Assembly (NCBI GenBank): GCA_963829835.1
Contig: CAWHKC010000004.1
Location: 930,001 to 994,000 of the forward strand
Length of the DNA stretch: 64,000 nucleotides
Reading direction: 5' to 3'
From: Berkiella sp963829835
GTDB taxonomy: Bacteria > Pseudomonadota > Gammaproteobacteria > Berkiellales > Berkiellaceae
Shown piece by piece: positions 32,601-40,586 of the stretch (position 1 is the first letter of the stretch; each line of letters starts with the position of its first letter). Below the pieces are notes generated by a model. That model searched no databases, was not told the origin of the DNA, and worked only from the letters and a program-made list of their open reading frames with translations. Position numbers and translations under genes: made by a program.

Positions 32601-35333
32601 AGAAAGTTCACGAATCACATCATTACCAACACATAAATTAGCACCCATTGCATTGTATAAAGGATATCTGCCAGGATATTCGCTCTCTTTCTCCACCATT
32701 TCTTTCAATTGATGCACATAATGATCTATTAATTCTTGATTAACATATCCTGTCTCTAAATTAACAATCCATGTTTTGGGTTCTTTTCCTTCTAATGCCG
32801 CAATTCCACCAACCGGACCACCCTGATATAACATTCCGCGCACATAGGGGTCTTTGAAAAATATTTTTATATTATCTTCTAATGACAAACCTGGATTATA
32901 TTTATCTTTTAAAAATTTCCGAAGATGAATTGCGCTGATATTGTCTAGCAATTTCAAATGTGCTGGTTTTAAGTTTTCTTCATTTTTCAGGAGCCTTTGA
33001 GCCTCTATTTTTCTAGACTGATGTTTAGCCATCTCAGCATATAGCTGATCACTTGGTTTAGATTCGCGAAAAATAAATCGGATTTCGATATCACATTCTT
33101 GCAATGCTTGTTCTAGTATTTTTTTCGCCGCTTTATCGTCAGCGCTTACTTTGAGCTTTTCTATTAAATCTTCATATTTTCTACTAATTTCATTATATCG
33201 CTGCTTGATGAACTCACCGAATTTGGGATCTGCCATGGATGTTTTTCTGATTATCTCGAGCTTTTCATGCTGTCTTTTAAACTCATTTGTAATATCATTT
33301 AATTCAATCCCTAGTGCTTTTCTCGCGTCTTGATTTATATCTTTCACACTAAGTTTATCTAAAAGTTCCTGCTCCTTTAGCTCTAGTTTATTTACCTCCT
33401 CACTCAAGCGAACAAAATTAGGATACGAAAGATGGCCGCTGACAACGGGGGCAACTTCTGCTTTTTGCTCAAGTCCCTTCAATAATTTAGCGTAACTTTC
33501 ACGTCTAATATTAAGCGCATGTTTATCAAACACCAAAATGGGATCATTCTCTTGTAACGCAACCCATGAATTTGGGGCAACATAAATATTGTAGTGTTTA
33601 CCGGTATGTTGCAGATGAATCGGTCGTGCTGCAAACTCTTCTCCAATCGTCACGGGCAACGGATGTTCTGTGGAATGATTAAAAATTTTTATCTGTAATA
33701 CTTTTGACAAAAACTGCAACTCCAATGCACCGCCCCACGTATCTAACTCCCTCATTTTAGCAAGATATTCTTTCATGGTTTGTATATTTGTTCCAAACTC
33801 CGCATTGTAGGCGCGAATATTTTGGGCATAGATGCCATCAACTCCAAACCAACCCCGGGCATGAATAAAATTGCGATGTTTTTCTGTTCCGTCTAAACCA
33901 TCCCCTTCTTGAAAATCCTTTAATTTTTTCTGATAATCTTCCTCCATTGCTCTTATCACTTCTTGTCTTAATTCAAAATGGTTTCTGATATTATGTGGCA
34001 AAAACCCTGCCTGTTTTGCTGCATTTAATACGGCATTAAATTGACAGTTACCATCACCTGGGATTTTTACTAAATCACGCGCAACCCCATCCGAACCTTG
34101 AACGCCTTTCCCCATGACATGATAATTTTGTGCGCCCCAATTAATAACTGCGGCCGGTTTGTCTTGTAATGCTTTATGTTTACTAATTTTTTCTTGGATC
34201 TCTTTTAGATCATTATTTTTTTGAGCAATCAGCACATCTAAGCCACCTTCTGGAATGGCCTTTAATTCGCCAATCTCCTTGATAAGCAAATTTTCTTGCT
34301 CTTTAAGCGCTCTCATTTCCAAAGATTCTTGTTTGGATAGCTTGTCTGACGGTTTGCCTTGAGAGGCATCAGCTTTTGGGCTATAACCTGGCATCGTTAA
34401 TTGCACACCAAAAGGTGGCTTAACCGATACAATTTGCTTCAAACATTCCTCAACCGAATACTGACACGCTATAAACCTCGCTTTATTTTCTTCTTTTGCC
34501 GCTCTTTTATAAACAGGCGTGTCCTCAGGGTAGGTTTTCAATTCTAATCTATCATCAACTTCGCGTTCACCCGCTTTACCACCGGGCTTTGGCTTTGTTT
34601 TGGGTTCGTTTGTGCCAGGTATTTTGTCTGTAGTCCATATTTGATATTGTCCTTTTGGCGCAATATCAAACTCTGGACGCATATCTCCTGTGGCCTCAAA
34701 TAAATTCAATTCATAATCAAGAAGATCTACCACAATTTTTTCATCTTTATAAGTATCTAAAAGTCCACGTCCAATCCCACTATAACCATATTCATCTTTA
34801 CCTAATTTATGAAAAAGATGCTCAGGAGTTCTTGCTCTAATTAACTCCAGAGCATGTGCCTTTCGTATAAGATCGGCTTCCGCGGTTTGTTTAAATTTGG
34901 GATCAACATCGGCAATGATGGCTTTGTATTTCTCAATATCTTTAGGAGAGAATAAGTGAGCTAATTCTTTATTAGCATATTCTTCAAAAGCTTGGGCTCC
35001 AATGGCATGATATCTTTTATAGGATTCCCAATCACTTTTTTCACTCTGCCTTCCAGCGACAAAGAATAATTGAGCAATCATTATTTTTTCTAGTTCTTTT
35101 TCATCTATATGTCCATAGGCTTTATTGTTTAACTTTTTTAGCAACTCTAAAAACACTGGCGCTGTCGCCGTTGTTCTTAAAGTATGAACTAGGCCATGAA
35201 CCGGTCTATCAATAATTTCGTTCTTTGGACCATAGGACTGGCCTTGACTTTCAAATCCCTCGGAATAGGGCTTTGATAAGAAATTATCCAAAACATATTT
35301 CGCGGCTTTGATAAAATCGGGGCTAAAGTGCAT
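29676..35333 (-). CDS. Giant multidomain protein: SidE-like phosphodiesterase, OTU protease, ankyrin repeats (candidate effector)
   Basis: An 1885-residue protein, no signal peptide. Residues about 1-215 resemble the phosphodiesterase domain of Legionella SidE effectors: RPVHGLVHTLRT (43-54), AQLFFVAGRQSEKSDW (87-102) and RKAHALELIR (157-166) would give the His/Glu/His catalytic set. Residues about 420-585 form an OTU cysteine protease: KIPGDGNCQFNAVLNAA with Asp427 and Cys430, DTWGGALELQFLSKVLQIKI, and TGKHYNIYV with His580. Coiled-coil-like stretches lie at about 335-390 and 640-760. From about 1290 to 1860 come degenerate ankyrin repeats (NKGLSPLMMAALTQNVAAIH, GNTALHYLVKQDGSDKAIIA, GNNPLHLLAQLGKDTTLKAI). 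Residues 780-1280 are unassigned. The end, PVHLQEELKL, is Glu-rich like Dot/Icm signals. It has an AGGG ribosome site. Both enzyme domains suggest interference with host ubiquitin; activity is inferred. Confidence 0.82.
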   Translation of the reverse strand: MHFSPDFIKAAKYVLDNFLSKPYSEGFESQGQSYGPKNEIIDRPVHGLVHTLRTTATAPVFLELLKKLNNKAYGHIDEKELEKIMIAQLFFVAGRQSEKSDWESYKRYHAIGAQAFEEYANKELAHLFSPKDIEKYKAIIADVDPKFKQTAEADLIRKAHALELIRARTPEHLFHKLGKDEYGYSGIGRGLLDTYKDEKIVVDLLDYELNLFEATGDMRPEFDIAPKGQYQIWTTDKIPGTNEPKTKPKPGGKAGEREVDDRLELKTYPEDTPVYKRAAKEENKARFIACQYSVEECLKQIVSVKPPFGVQLTMPGYSPKADASQGKPSDKLSKQESLEMRALKEQENLLIKEIGELKAIPEGGLDVLIAQKNNDLKEIQEKISKHKALQDKPAAVINWGAQNYHVMGKGVQGSDGVARDLVKIPGDGNCQFNAVLNAAKQAGFLPHNIRNHFELRQEVIRAMEEDYQKKLKDFQEGDGLDGTEKHRNFIHARGWFGVDGIYAQNIRAYNAEFGTNIQTMKEYLAKMRELDTWGGALELQFLSKVLQIKIFNHSTEHPLPVTIGEEFAARPIHLQHTGKHYNIYVAPNSWVALQENDPILVFDKHALNIRRESYAKLLKGLEQKAEVAPVVSGHLSYPNFVRLSEEVNKLELKEQELLDKLSVKDINQDARKALGIELNDITNEFKRQHEKLEIIRKTSMADPKFGEFIKQRYNEISRKYEDLIEKLKVSADDKAAKKILEQALQECDIEIRFIFRESKPSDQLYAEMAKHQSRKIEAQRLLKNEENLKPAHLKLLDNISAIHLRKFLKDKYNPGLSLEDNIKIFFKDPYVRGMLYQGGPVGGIAALEGKEPKTWIVNLETGYVNQELIDHYVHQLKEMVEKESEYPGRYPLYNAMGANLCVGNDVIRELSSVLNAKDYGALFRLFSDDFQYENAESFRADVYDRQGKKDDGPDFHKRGLACGLTPFQALQEESALDFWSHNRNVQGFDRWEHEILPKLKSILTDPKTLNELKEEYKEMVRLSDRLGARMNQFLLTKEDLDKYAWISGRYGYKVTSVKQKGQGAEPTDRMSEVLDFYKRSPDAFVLENKKERDRHFPIGQRGRPPAQDRKQVYIDDHLGLEDDERHLAQMQARLYLHPDLFEPGRMQVQTYYASPKNPKIIQEYNQKVRQFSQRLGGLILKAKAEGHLQDPKVPQDLTQTFIAYRSFKNASPTKHEEALKKLKELIDMGELVIPKESHGSPIFKEILQLVTTTKDKTQLGMIINDVLNKGAKNPKEKKEKLSECFYTAISNGDVATFEALINFYGSPLYNFKEQPIDFNVLSDGKSVATSAMVLAAKGNHADMIKRLIEIRKTHSWSAQAIKLLTWSSSPATSVSRTAADETQNQPLHYLAHHGNIEAFKIFAESMVKSWNLKSLLWYQGTTTNMNQNSPLHILAFNEPGVGDQRTAILNYLLKENPTVFNTLFGDGHIITPNNKGLSPLMMAALTQNVAAIHLFADKIKLSHNQRALYLWLAVDPGNRLPVILKDMASYGNVPGFVQNEWKIPEELRKDEKIMVLQDSEKPLTLSELESVLIVTLKQEPINMEAIKASYDEFAAAAGESAGAILVDKLKSQFSGENDPKSLEKLAKLVQEKRIPQNVVKTTEDTALITAAKSGKIDAVIQLCNEKDALKIQRTTKDKIGNTALHYLVKQDGSDKAIIALLSPTTWTTDPTRVKDNDGNNPLHLLAQLGKDTTLKAIDDIFKTPGKFWGEYAGVYSKFGYQSTPSVITGTVVGAIIEADQLHPAVEAKNKAGLTPIMIAVLNHPNNKELINYLCKAMALNPSDQHLYIDLCDAIITKNQDKIQSELKKIEKVKGWNASAPDAQILEIMKPKEIAKPVHLQEELKL

Positions 35334-35534
35334 TATTTACCCTCATTGGTGACTGCTATAGTGAACTTATCTAATAGGTAGACACTTCAATTAAATATAA
35401 GTTCATACAGGCATATAGGCGCACCTACACGCAAGTTAAATAACTTTAGGTAGTTTAATGCTGTTTTCCGTGTTTTTTATGGGCAATGGCGGTAGAATGC
35501 AGTCTTACTATGGAATTTAGGCTTTTTTGTTATC

Positions 35535-36257
35535 ATGTTCAGAAAATGTCTGCTGATTTTGCGCTCAATCGTGTTTTTTATTGGTCAAGCCATATCGGCA
35601 ATTGTTGTTTGTCTTATCGGATTCTTACTATTTCCCTTACCTTATAAAGTGCGTTATCACTTTATTACCCTATGGTCACATTTTACGATTTGGTGGGTAA
35701 AAGTAGCGTGCGGTATTGATTACCGGGTTCGTGGATTAGAAGATCTCCCCAAAGACAATGCTGTTGTCTTATGTAAACATCAATCGGCATGGGAAACGCT
35801 GTTTCTCCAAGTGCTCCTTCCCCCCCAAACTTGGGTACTTAAAAAACAATTATTGCAGATCCCTTTCTTTGGTTGGGGCTTGGCAATGCTAGAACCCATT
35901 GCTATCGATCGCAGCAAATCAAGCTCTATCAAACAGCTATTAGAACAAGGCAAAAAGCGTCTACAACAAGGAAGATGGGTCATCATTTTTCCCGAAGGTT
36001 CACGTATGGCAGTTGGTGAAACAGGAAAGTATTCACGTAGTGGCGCTGTTTTAGCCAAAGAATCCGGTTATAAAGTGGTGCCCATTGCGCATAATGCTGG
36101 GGTATTTTGGCCAAGAAATGCTTTTGTGAAAAAACCAGGAACGATTGATCTGGTAATTGGGCCCTCTATTGATCCTGCCAACCTTTCGGCGGAAGAAATT
36201 CAACAAAAAGCCCAACAATGGATAGAAAATACAATGAAAACCCTGCCTGTAGCCTAG
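35535..36257 (+). CDS. plsC: 1-acyl-sn-glycerol-3-phosphate acyltransferase
   Basis: Membrane-bound enzyme that acylates lysophosphatidic acid in phospholipid synthesis. The 240-residue product has N-terminal membrane segments (LILRSIVFFIGQAISAIVVC), the catalytic motif KHQSAWET (HX4E, a variant of HX4D), WVLKKQLLQIPFFGWGLAML and the substrate motif FPEGSR. It overlaps the gyrB stop by 4 bp tail to tail. In relatives it directly follows gmhB; here the effector-like island separates them. Confidence 0.93.
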   Translation: MFRKCLLILRSIVFFIGQAISAIVVCLIGFLLFPLPYKVRYHFITLWSHFTIWWVKVACGIDYRVRGLEDLPKDNAVVLCKHQSAWETLFLQVLLPPQTWVLKKQLLQIPFFGWGLAMLEPIAIDRSKSSSIKQLLEQGKKRLQQGRWVIIFPEGSRMAVGETGKYSRSGAVLAKESGYKVVPIAHNAGVFWPRNAFVKKPGTIDLVIGPSIDPANLSAEEIQQKAQQWIENTMKTLPVA

Positions 36258-38674
36258 ATATCCAGGTTTTCAACGTGTAACGCGTTGGCTTCAATAAATT
36301 CACGACGAGGCTCAACTTGATCGCCCATTAAGGTTGTGAAGATTTGATCGGCTGCAATTGCATCATCAATTCTCACCTGTAATAAACGTCTGGTTAAAGG
36401 ATCCATTGTAGTAGACCACAATTGATCGGCGTTCATTTCACCCAATCCTTTATAGCGGGAAATTTGTTGACCTTTTTTCGCTTCAGTCATCAACCAGTCT
36501 AGAGCTGATTTAAAATCTTTAACTGGTATTTGCTTATCTGCGCGCTCAATATAAGCACCCTCTTCCAATAAATGCCCAATTTCAGATCCCACTTGGATCA
36601 AAAAGGCATATTCTGAAGAATGGAAAAAGTCAGGATTAAAGTGATAAGTATTCTCCACACCATGTACACCAACTCGCGCCACAGGAATAAAGCATTTCAG
36701 TTCAGGTGATTCTTCACAGGTTAAGTGATAAGTATTGTTGCAAGCTGCTTTTTCAGCACTCAATTGCTCCTGGCAGGCTTTGAGCCATTCATTAACAGCC
36801 TTTTCATCTTTTAACATTTTCTCAGTTAAAGGAGGAATACTTAACATTGCCTCTAAGATCGGGCCTGGGTAGCGCTTTGATAATCGTTGAATCAGGGTAG
36901 TTGCTTTATTATATCTAGCCACTAATTGCTCTAAGGCAACCCCGTGGATAGCCGGCGCCACTGGGTTTACATGTAATTTGGCCTCTTCTAGTGCAATGCT
37001 GGTTAAATAATGTTGAAGTGCTTCTTCATCTTTCACATAAGTTTCTTGCTTACCACGCTTAACACGAAAAAGGGGTGGCTGCGCAATGTAAATGTGACCG
37101 CGTTCAAACAATTCTGGCATTTGGCGATAGAAAAATGTGAGCAAAAGGGTGCGAATGTGAGATCCGTCGACATCCGCGTCGGTCATGATAATAATGTGGT
37201 GATAACGCAGTTTGTCTGGATTGTATTCGTCTCTACCAATACCACAGCCTAAGGCTGTTATCAGTGTTCCCACTTCTTGTGAAGATAGCATTTTATCAAA
37301 ACGTGCTTTCTCGACATTCAAGATCTTTCCTTTTAAAGGCAAGATAGCTTGAGTACGGCGATCTCTACCCTGCTTGGCAGATCCGCCTGCAGAATCACCC
37401 TCTACGAGATAGAGTTCTGAAAGCGCAGGATCTCTTTCTTGGCAATCGGCTAATTTACCAGGCAACCCAGCAATATCAAGCGCTCCTTTACGGCGCGTCA
37501 TTTCTCTTGCTTTGCGCGCAGCTTCTCTTGCTCTTGCTGCTTCAATCATCTTGTTGGTAATGGCTTTTGCTTCTTGCGGCTTTTCCATCAAGAAAGCATT
37601 AAATGCATCACTTAAGGTCGATTCAACCACTGCTTTCACTTCTGATGAAACCAACTTGTCTTTGGTCTGTGATGAGAACTTAGGATCAGGTAACTTAACA
37701 GACAACACGGCCGTTAAGCCTTCACGAGCATCATCGCCCGTTGTCGCCACTTTGAATTTCTTCAAAATGCCTTCTTGCTCTAAATATTGATTCAAGGTAC
37801 GCGTCATTGCACCACGAAAGCCGGACAAATGGGTACCCCCATCACGCTGGGGAATATTGTTAGTGAAGCAATAAATATTTTCAGCGTAGGTATCATTCCA
37901 TTGCAAAGCAACCTCAACCGTCATATTGTCCTTTTCTTTATTAAAGAAGAATACAGAAGGATGAATCGCTGTTTTATTCTTATTCAAATATTGAACAAAA
38001 GCTTTAATACCACCTTCATAACAAAACTCATCACTTTTGCTGGTGCGTTCGTCTTTGAGATGGATTTTAACGCCGGAGTTCAAAAAGGAGAGCTCTCTTA
38101 AGCGTCTTGCTAAAATGTCGTAATGGAATTCAATATTGGTGAAGGTTTCACGACTGGGCTTAAACCATATTTCCGTCCCTGTGGTCGTGGCATCGCCTGT
38201 TACTTTTAAAGGCTCCTGTGGTTCACCATGGACATATTCTTGATAATGAATCTTACCTTCGCGCCGAATGGTTAGATGCAAACCTTCAGATAGTGCGTTG
38301 ACCACTGAAACACCAACGCCATGTAGGCCGCCTGAAACCTTATAAGAGTTATCATCGAACTTACCACCCGCATGCAGAATGGTCATAATAACCTCTGCGG
38401 CTGACCGCCCTTCTTCAGCATGGATATCTACCGGGATGCCACGTCCATTATCTCTAACGGTAACAGACTCATCCGGATGGATGGTGACTTGAATCAAGGA
38501 ACAATGGCCAGCTAAGGCTTCATCGATTGAGTTATCGACCACTTCAAACACCATATGGTGCAAGCCCGTACCGTCATCGGTATCGCCGATATACATACCA
38601 GGACGCTTCCTGACGGCATCTAACCCTTTTAGAACTTTAATATTTGATGAATCGTAAGTCATCTCTGATGTCAT
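36254..38674 (-). CDS. gyrB: DNA gyrase subunit B
   Basis: ATPase subunit of DNA gyrase. The 806-residue product has the GHKL ATPase region (EVVDNSIDEALAGHC, TVRDNGRGIPVDIH, GGLHGVGVSVVNALSE), the transducer, and the TOPRIM domain with YLVEGDSAGGSAKQGRDRRT, PLKGKILNVEKA and IIMTDADVDGSHIRTLLL, ending QVEPRREFIEANALHVENLDI. It carries the roughly 160-residue insertion seen in gammaproteobacterial GyrB. GGAG stands 6 bp before the ATG. It is separated from recF by an unusual 788 bp gap, whereas recF and gyrB are usually nearly adjacent. Confidence 0.97.
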   Translation of the reverse strand: MTSEMTYDSSNIKVLKGLDAVRKRPGMYIGDTDDGTGLHHMVFEVVDNSIDEALAGHCSLIQVTIHPDESVTVRDNGRGIPVDIHAEEGRSAAEVIMTILHAGGKFDDNSYKVSGGLHGVGVSVVNALSEGLHLTIRREGKIHYQEYVHGEPQEPLKVTGDATTTGTEIWFKPSRETFTNIEFHYDILARRLRELSFLNSGVKIHLKDERTSKSDEFCYEGGIKAFVQYLNKNKTAIHPSVFFFNKEKDNMTVEVALQWNDTYAENIYCFTNNIPQRDGGTHLSGFRGAMTRTLNQYLEQEGILKKFKVATTGDDAREGLTAVLSVKLPDPKFSSQTKDKLVSSEVKAVVESTLSDAFNAFLMEKPQEAKAITNKMIEAARAREAARKAREMTRRKGALDIAGLPGKLADCQERDPALSELYLVEGDSAGGSAKQGRDRRTQAILPLKGKILNVEKARFDKMLSSQEVGTLITALGCGIGRDEYNPDKLRYHHIIIMTDADVDGSHIRTLLLTFFYRQMPELFERGHIYIAQPPLFRVKRGKQETYVKDEEALQHYLTSIALEEAKLHVNPVAPAIHGVALEQLVARYNKATTLIQRLSKRYPGPILEAMLSIPPLTEKMLKDEKAVNEWLKACQEQLSAEKAACNNTYHLTCEESPELKCFIPVARVGVHGVENTYHFNPDFFHSSEYAFLIQVGSEIGHLLEEGAYIERADKQIPVKDFKSALDWLMTEAKKGQQISRYKGLGEMNADQLWSTTMDPLTRRLLQVRIDDAIAADQIFTTLMGDQVEPRREFIEANALHVENLDI

Positions 38675-38714
38675 TCGTTACTCCGTGTACAGCGCTTCAG
38701 GGGCGCTTACAATA

Positions 38715-38730
38715 GGTTCCACGTGAAACA
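38715..38730. promoter_or_regulatory. parS-like centromere site (one mismatch)
   Basis: GGTTCCACGTGAAACA differs at the first base from the bacterial parS consensus TGTTTCACGTGAAACA-type sites and from the two sites in recF. ParB binds parS to organise origin segregation. It lies 41 bp upstream of the gyrB ATG. Confidence 0.75.
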
Positions 38731-39104
38731 TTTTCATTTTTTATACTTAGGTGGACAATCGTTGTAAGGCGGTTTAAGTCATCTATTAATATGGTTCTAT
38801 TCTACCATATTCAGCCGTTTAGCTCTTCATTTTTATCGCTTTTTTTGCTTAAAAATCATTTTATTGCACTACAAAAACGATCGTTGTGATTTAACTAGCA
38901 CATAAACACCCAAACCATTGAGTGTATATGCCCCTTATTCTTCTCAGATGCTCTATTTTTGTCTGCGAAGCCAGGGATTGCTACCCGTTTTGGTACTCGA
39001 GTCGCCAATCATTGTTTCACAGGATTCTTTTAATTGAATCAAACAGAGCTTGAGGTTTCTGATCTGACTTTTAGTGCTCATAGGAAGATTCCAGATGAAG
39101 AATG

Positions 39105-39191
39105 GGTTCCGGGCTTTACCTTTTGTGCTCGCGTCACCCATCCCCCCGTGGGGACCCCTGCCGCTGCGCTCAAAAGGTAAAACCCGAAACC
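39105..39191 (-). repeat. Structured palindromic element, copy A
   Basis: An 87 bp element with 21-nt arms (39105-39125 and 39171-39191) around a 45 nt loop. Read on the minus strand, both departures from Watson-Crick pairing become G-T (G-U in RNA), so the whole stem can pair. Its loop, containing GCAGCGGCAGGGGTCCCC and GGATGGGTGACGCGAG, is nearly identical to that of copy B, which lies 119 bp away in the opposite orientation. Flanks also match (GGATCT before the stem, TCTTC after it), so the full unit is about 110 bp. It may be a mobile palindromic repeat or a structured RNA. Confidence 0.8.
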
Positions 39192-39310
39192 TAAGATCCC
39201 ATTAGCAGCGATTTGCATCAGCTAATTACTTTTTAGGTTTCTATTCTTTTCATTGGGCATCAGAGAAGATTGCTTAACTGTTGCAAAATTTCCTGCTGAA
39301 AGGATCTGAA

Positions 39311-39396
39311 GTTTCGGGTCTTACTGTTTAGAACGCAGCGGCAGGGGTCCCACGGGGGGATGGGTGACGCGAGTACTAAACAGTAAGGCCCGAAAC
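39311..39396 (+). repeat. Structured palindromic element, copy B
   Basis: An 86 bp element, inverted relative to copy A, with 21-nt arms (39311-39331 and 39376-39396) and a 44 nt loop. The outer stem (GTTTCGGG/CCCGAAAC) is shared with copy A but the inner stem differs in sequence on both arms while keeping pairing (ACTGTTTAG with CTAAACAGT here, ACCTTTTG with CAAAAGGT in A). That is compensatory change. The one imperfect pair is G-T when read on the plus strand, the same loop sense as A on the minus strand. Confidence 0.8.
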
Positions 39397-39462
39397 ACAT
39401 CTTCTCTTAAAAGGTTGAAGAGCATTAAAGTTGGGGCTCCAAAGAGGGCGGATCTATTGTTT

Positions 39463-40581
39463 TTAAGCAGGGGCGGATTCGGCGAGGCCAGTAATTACGG
39501 GGGCTCTGACGATGCTTCCGTGTTCCACGTGAAACATTTCACCCCCAAACTGGTCGCACACGTCCTGCCACCCTAAAGCGTCAACGCCAGTGAGAAAGAT
39601 TTGGTGGTTTTGCTCAGCTAGCAACGTTAAGACGCGATGCCGGTTCGCATTATCGAGCTCTGAGGCCAAATCATCGATCAAAAATAAACATTTTTTGCCA
39701 ACGCTTGCATAGAGCTGTTGGGCTTGCGCCAAATGGAGCGCACAAATTAATAACTTTTGCTGGCCACGAGACAGCACCTGATGCGCATTAAACTTTTCTA
39801 AACTAATATCCACTTCCGCGCGATGCGGGCCAACGCTGGTATAACCAAAGCGCTGATCATGCGACAGCGACTGCATTAAAGCTTCTTCCAAAGAAAGAGA
39901 ATCTGACCAACCTTGTTCATAAGCAAAAGTAATTGGTAATGTAGGTAATAAGGTTTCTCGAGCTTTCTTGGCATAGGCTTGAAAACTGACCAAATATGCT
40001 TTTCGGTGTTGGGTTATCTTCTCCCCCACCTCAACCAACTCTTTTTCCCAAATATGCAGTGATTTCCACTTGGATGATTGCTTTAGCGCGGCATTACGTT
40101 GTTTTAACAGGCGCTGATAACGTTGGCAAAGCTCTGTAAAGGAGTGTTCCACGTGAAACACTCCCCAATCTAAGAATCGCCGCCGCTCTTCGGGTCCTGC
40201 TACCAACAATTTAAAAGTTTCAGGTGTCATTAATTGTATAGGCAAGAAGCCTGCAAACTGTGATAACCGTTCACAAGTCTCACCCCCAAGCTTACATTTG
40301 ACCTCACCACTTCGATTTTTCTCAATTCCCATCGGGGTTTTGAGCTCATTTGCGTCTAAAACTTCACCAAAACAGGCTAATTCATTTTTGTGATAAGCAA
40401 TAATGGTTTGGCTTTGACGCGAACGAAAAGAACGGCCAACAGCAAGCAGATGCAGCGACTCTAATAGGCTGGTCTTGCCGCTGCCGTTTTCGCCAATAAA
40501 AATATTAAAGTGTGGATTGAGTGTGAGCGCGATTTCTTTAAGGTTTCGAACAGAATGAATATTGAGGCGAGCTAAGCGCAT
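39463..40581 (-). CDS. recF: DNA replication/repair protein RecF
   Basis: SMC-like ATPase that helps load RecA at single-strand gaps. The 372-residue product starts MRLARLNIHSVRNLKEIALT with Walker A GENGSGKTSLLE, the signature LSRGQQKLLICALHLA and Walker B KCLFLIDDLASELD. It sits 5 bp after dnaN. Two perfect 16 bp parS sites lie inside the gene (39521-39536, 40145-40160), and both are read in the frame FHVEH (GVFHVEHSF and EMFHVEHGS). The second lies in the C-terminal tail beyond the core fold. Length is slightly above E. coli (357). Confidence 0.96.
   Translation of the reverse strand: MRLARLNIHSVRNLKEIALTLNPHFNIFIGENGSGKTSLLESLHLLAVGRSFRSRQSQTIIAYHKNELACFGEVLDANELKTPMGIEKNRSGEVKCKLGGETCERLSQFAGFLPIQLMTPETFKLLVAGPEERRRFLDWGVFHVEHSFTELCQRYQRLLKQRNAALKQSSKWKSLHIWEKELVEVGEKITQHRKAYLVSFQAYAKKARETLLPTLPITFAYEQGWSDSLSLEEALMQSLSHDQRFGYTSVGPHRAEVDISLEKFNAHQVLSRGQQKLLICALHLAQAQQLYASVGKKCLFLIDDLASELDNANRHRVLTLLAEQNHQIFLTGVDALGWQDVCDQFGGEMFHVEHGSIVRAPVITGLAESAPA
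39521..39536. promoter_or_regulatory. parS centromere site inside recF (3' end)
   Basis: TGTTCCACGTGAAACA matches parS fully, with only the usual asymmetric position. It falls in the C-terminal codons of recF, encoding FHVEH on the minus strand, about 3.5 kb from the dnaA end of oriC. parA and parB are at 50.7-52.4 kb. Confidence 0.88.
40145..40160. promoter_or_regulatory. parS centromere site inside recF (middle)
   Basis: TGTTCCACGTGAAACA, identical to the site at 39521 and also read as FHVEH in the recF frame. It is within about 3 kb of oriC. Two exact copies of a 16-mer in one gene are not expected by chance. Confidence 0.88.
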
Positions 40582-40586
40582 TATGA

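Larger units (their letters stand above)
38675..39462. other. 788 bp intergenic region between recF and gyrB
   Basis: No supportable gene lies here. It contains a parS-like site near gyrB (38715-38730), a short inverted repeat (AATATGGT at 38788-38795 with ACCATATT at 38804-38811) that could be part of a gyrB control region, and two inverted copies of a long palindromic element (39105-39191 and 39311-39396). Short open frames across these palindromes are by-products of their GC-rich sequence. The gyrB promoter should be here but no clear -35/-10 pair stands out. Confidence 0.7.

Noticed and set aside
38953..39141. Short open frame across palindromic element A (and a similar one at 39364-39576 after element B)
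   Set aside because: The frames come from the GC-rich palindromes and the antisense of recF; no ribosome sites or recognisable protein features.
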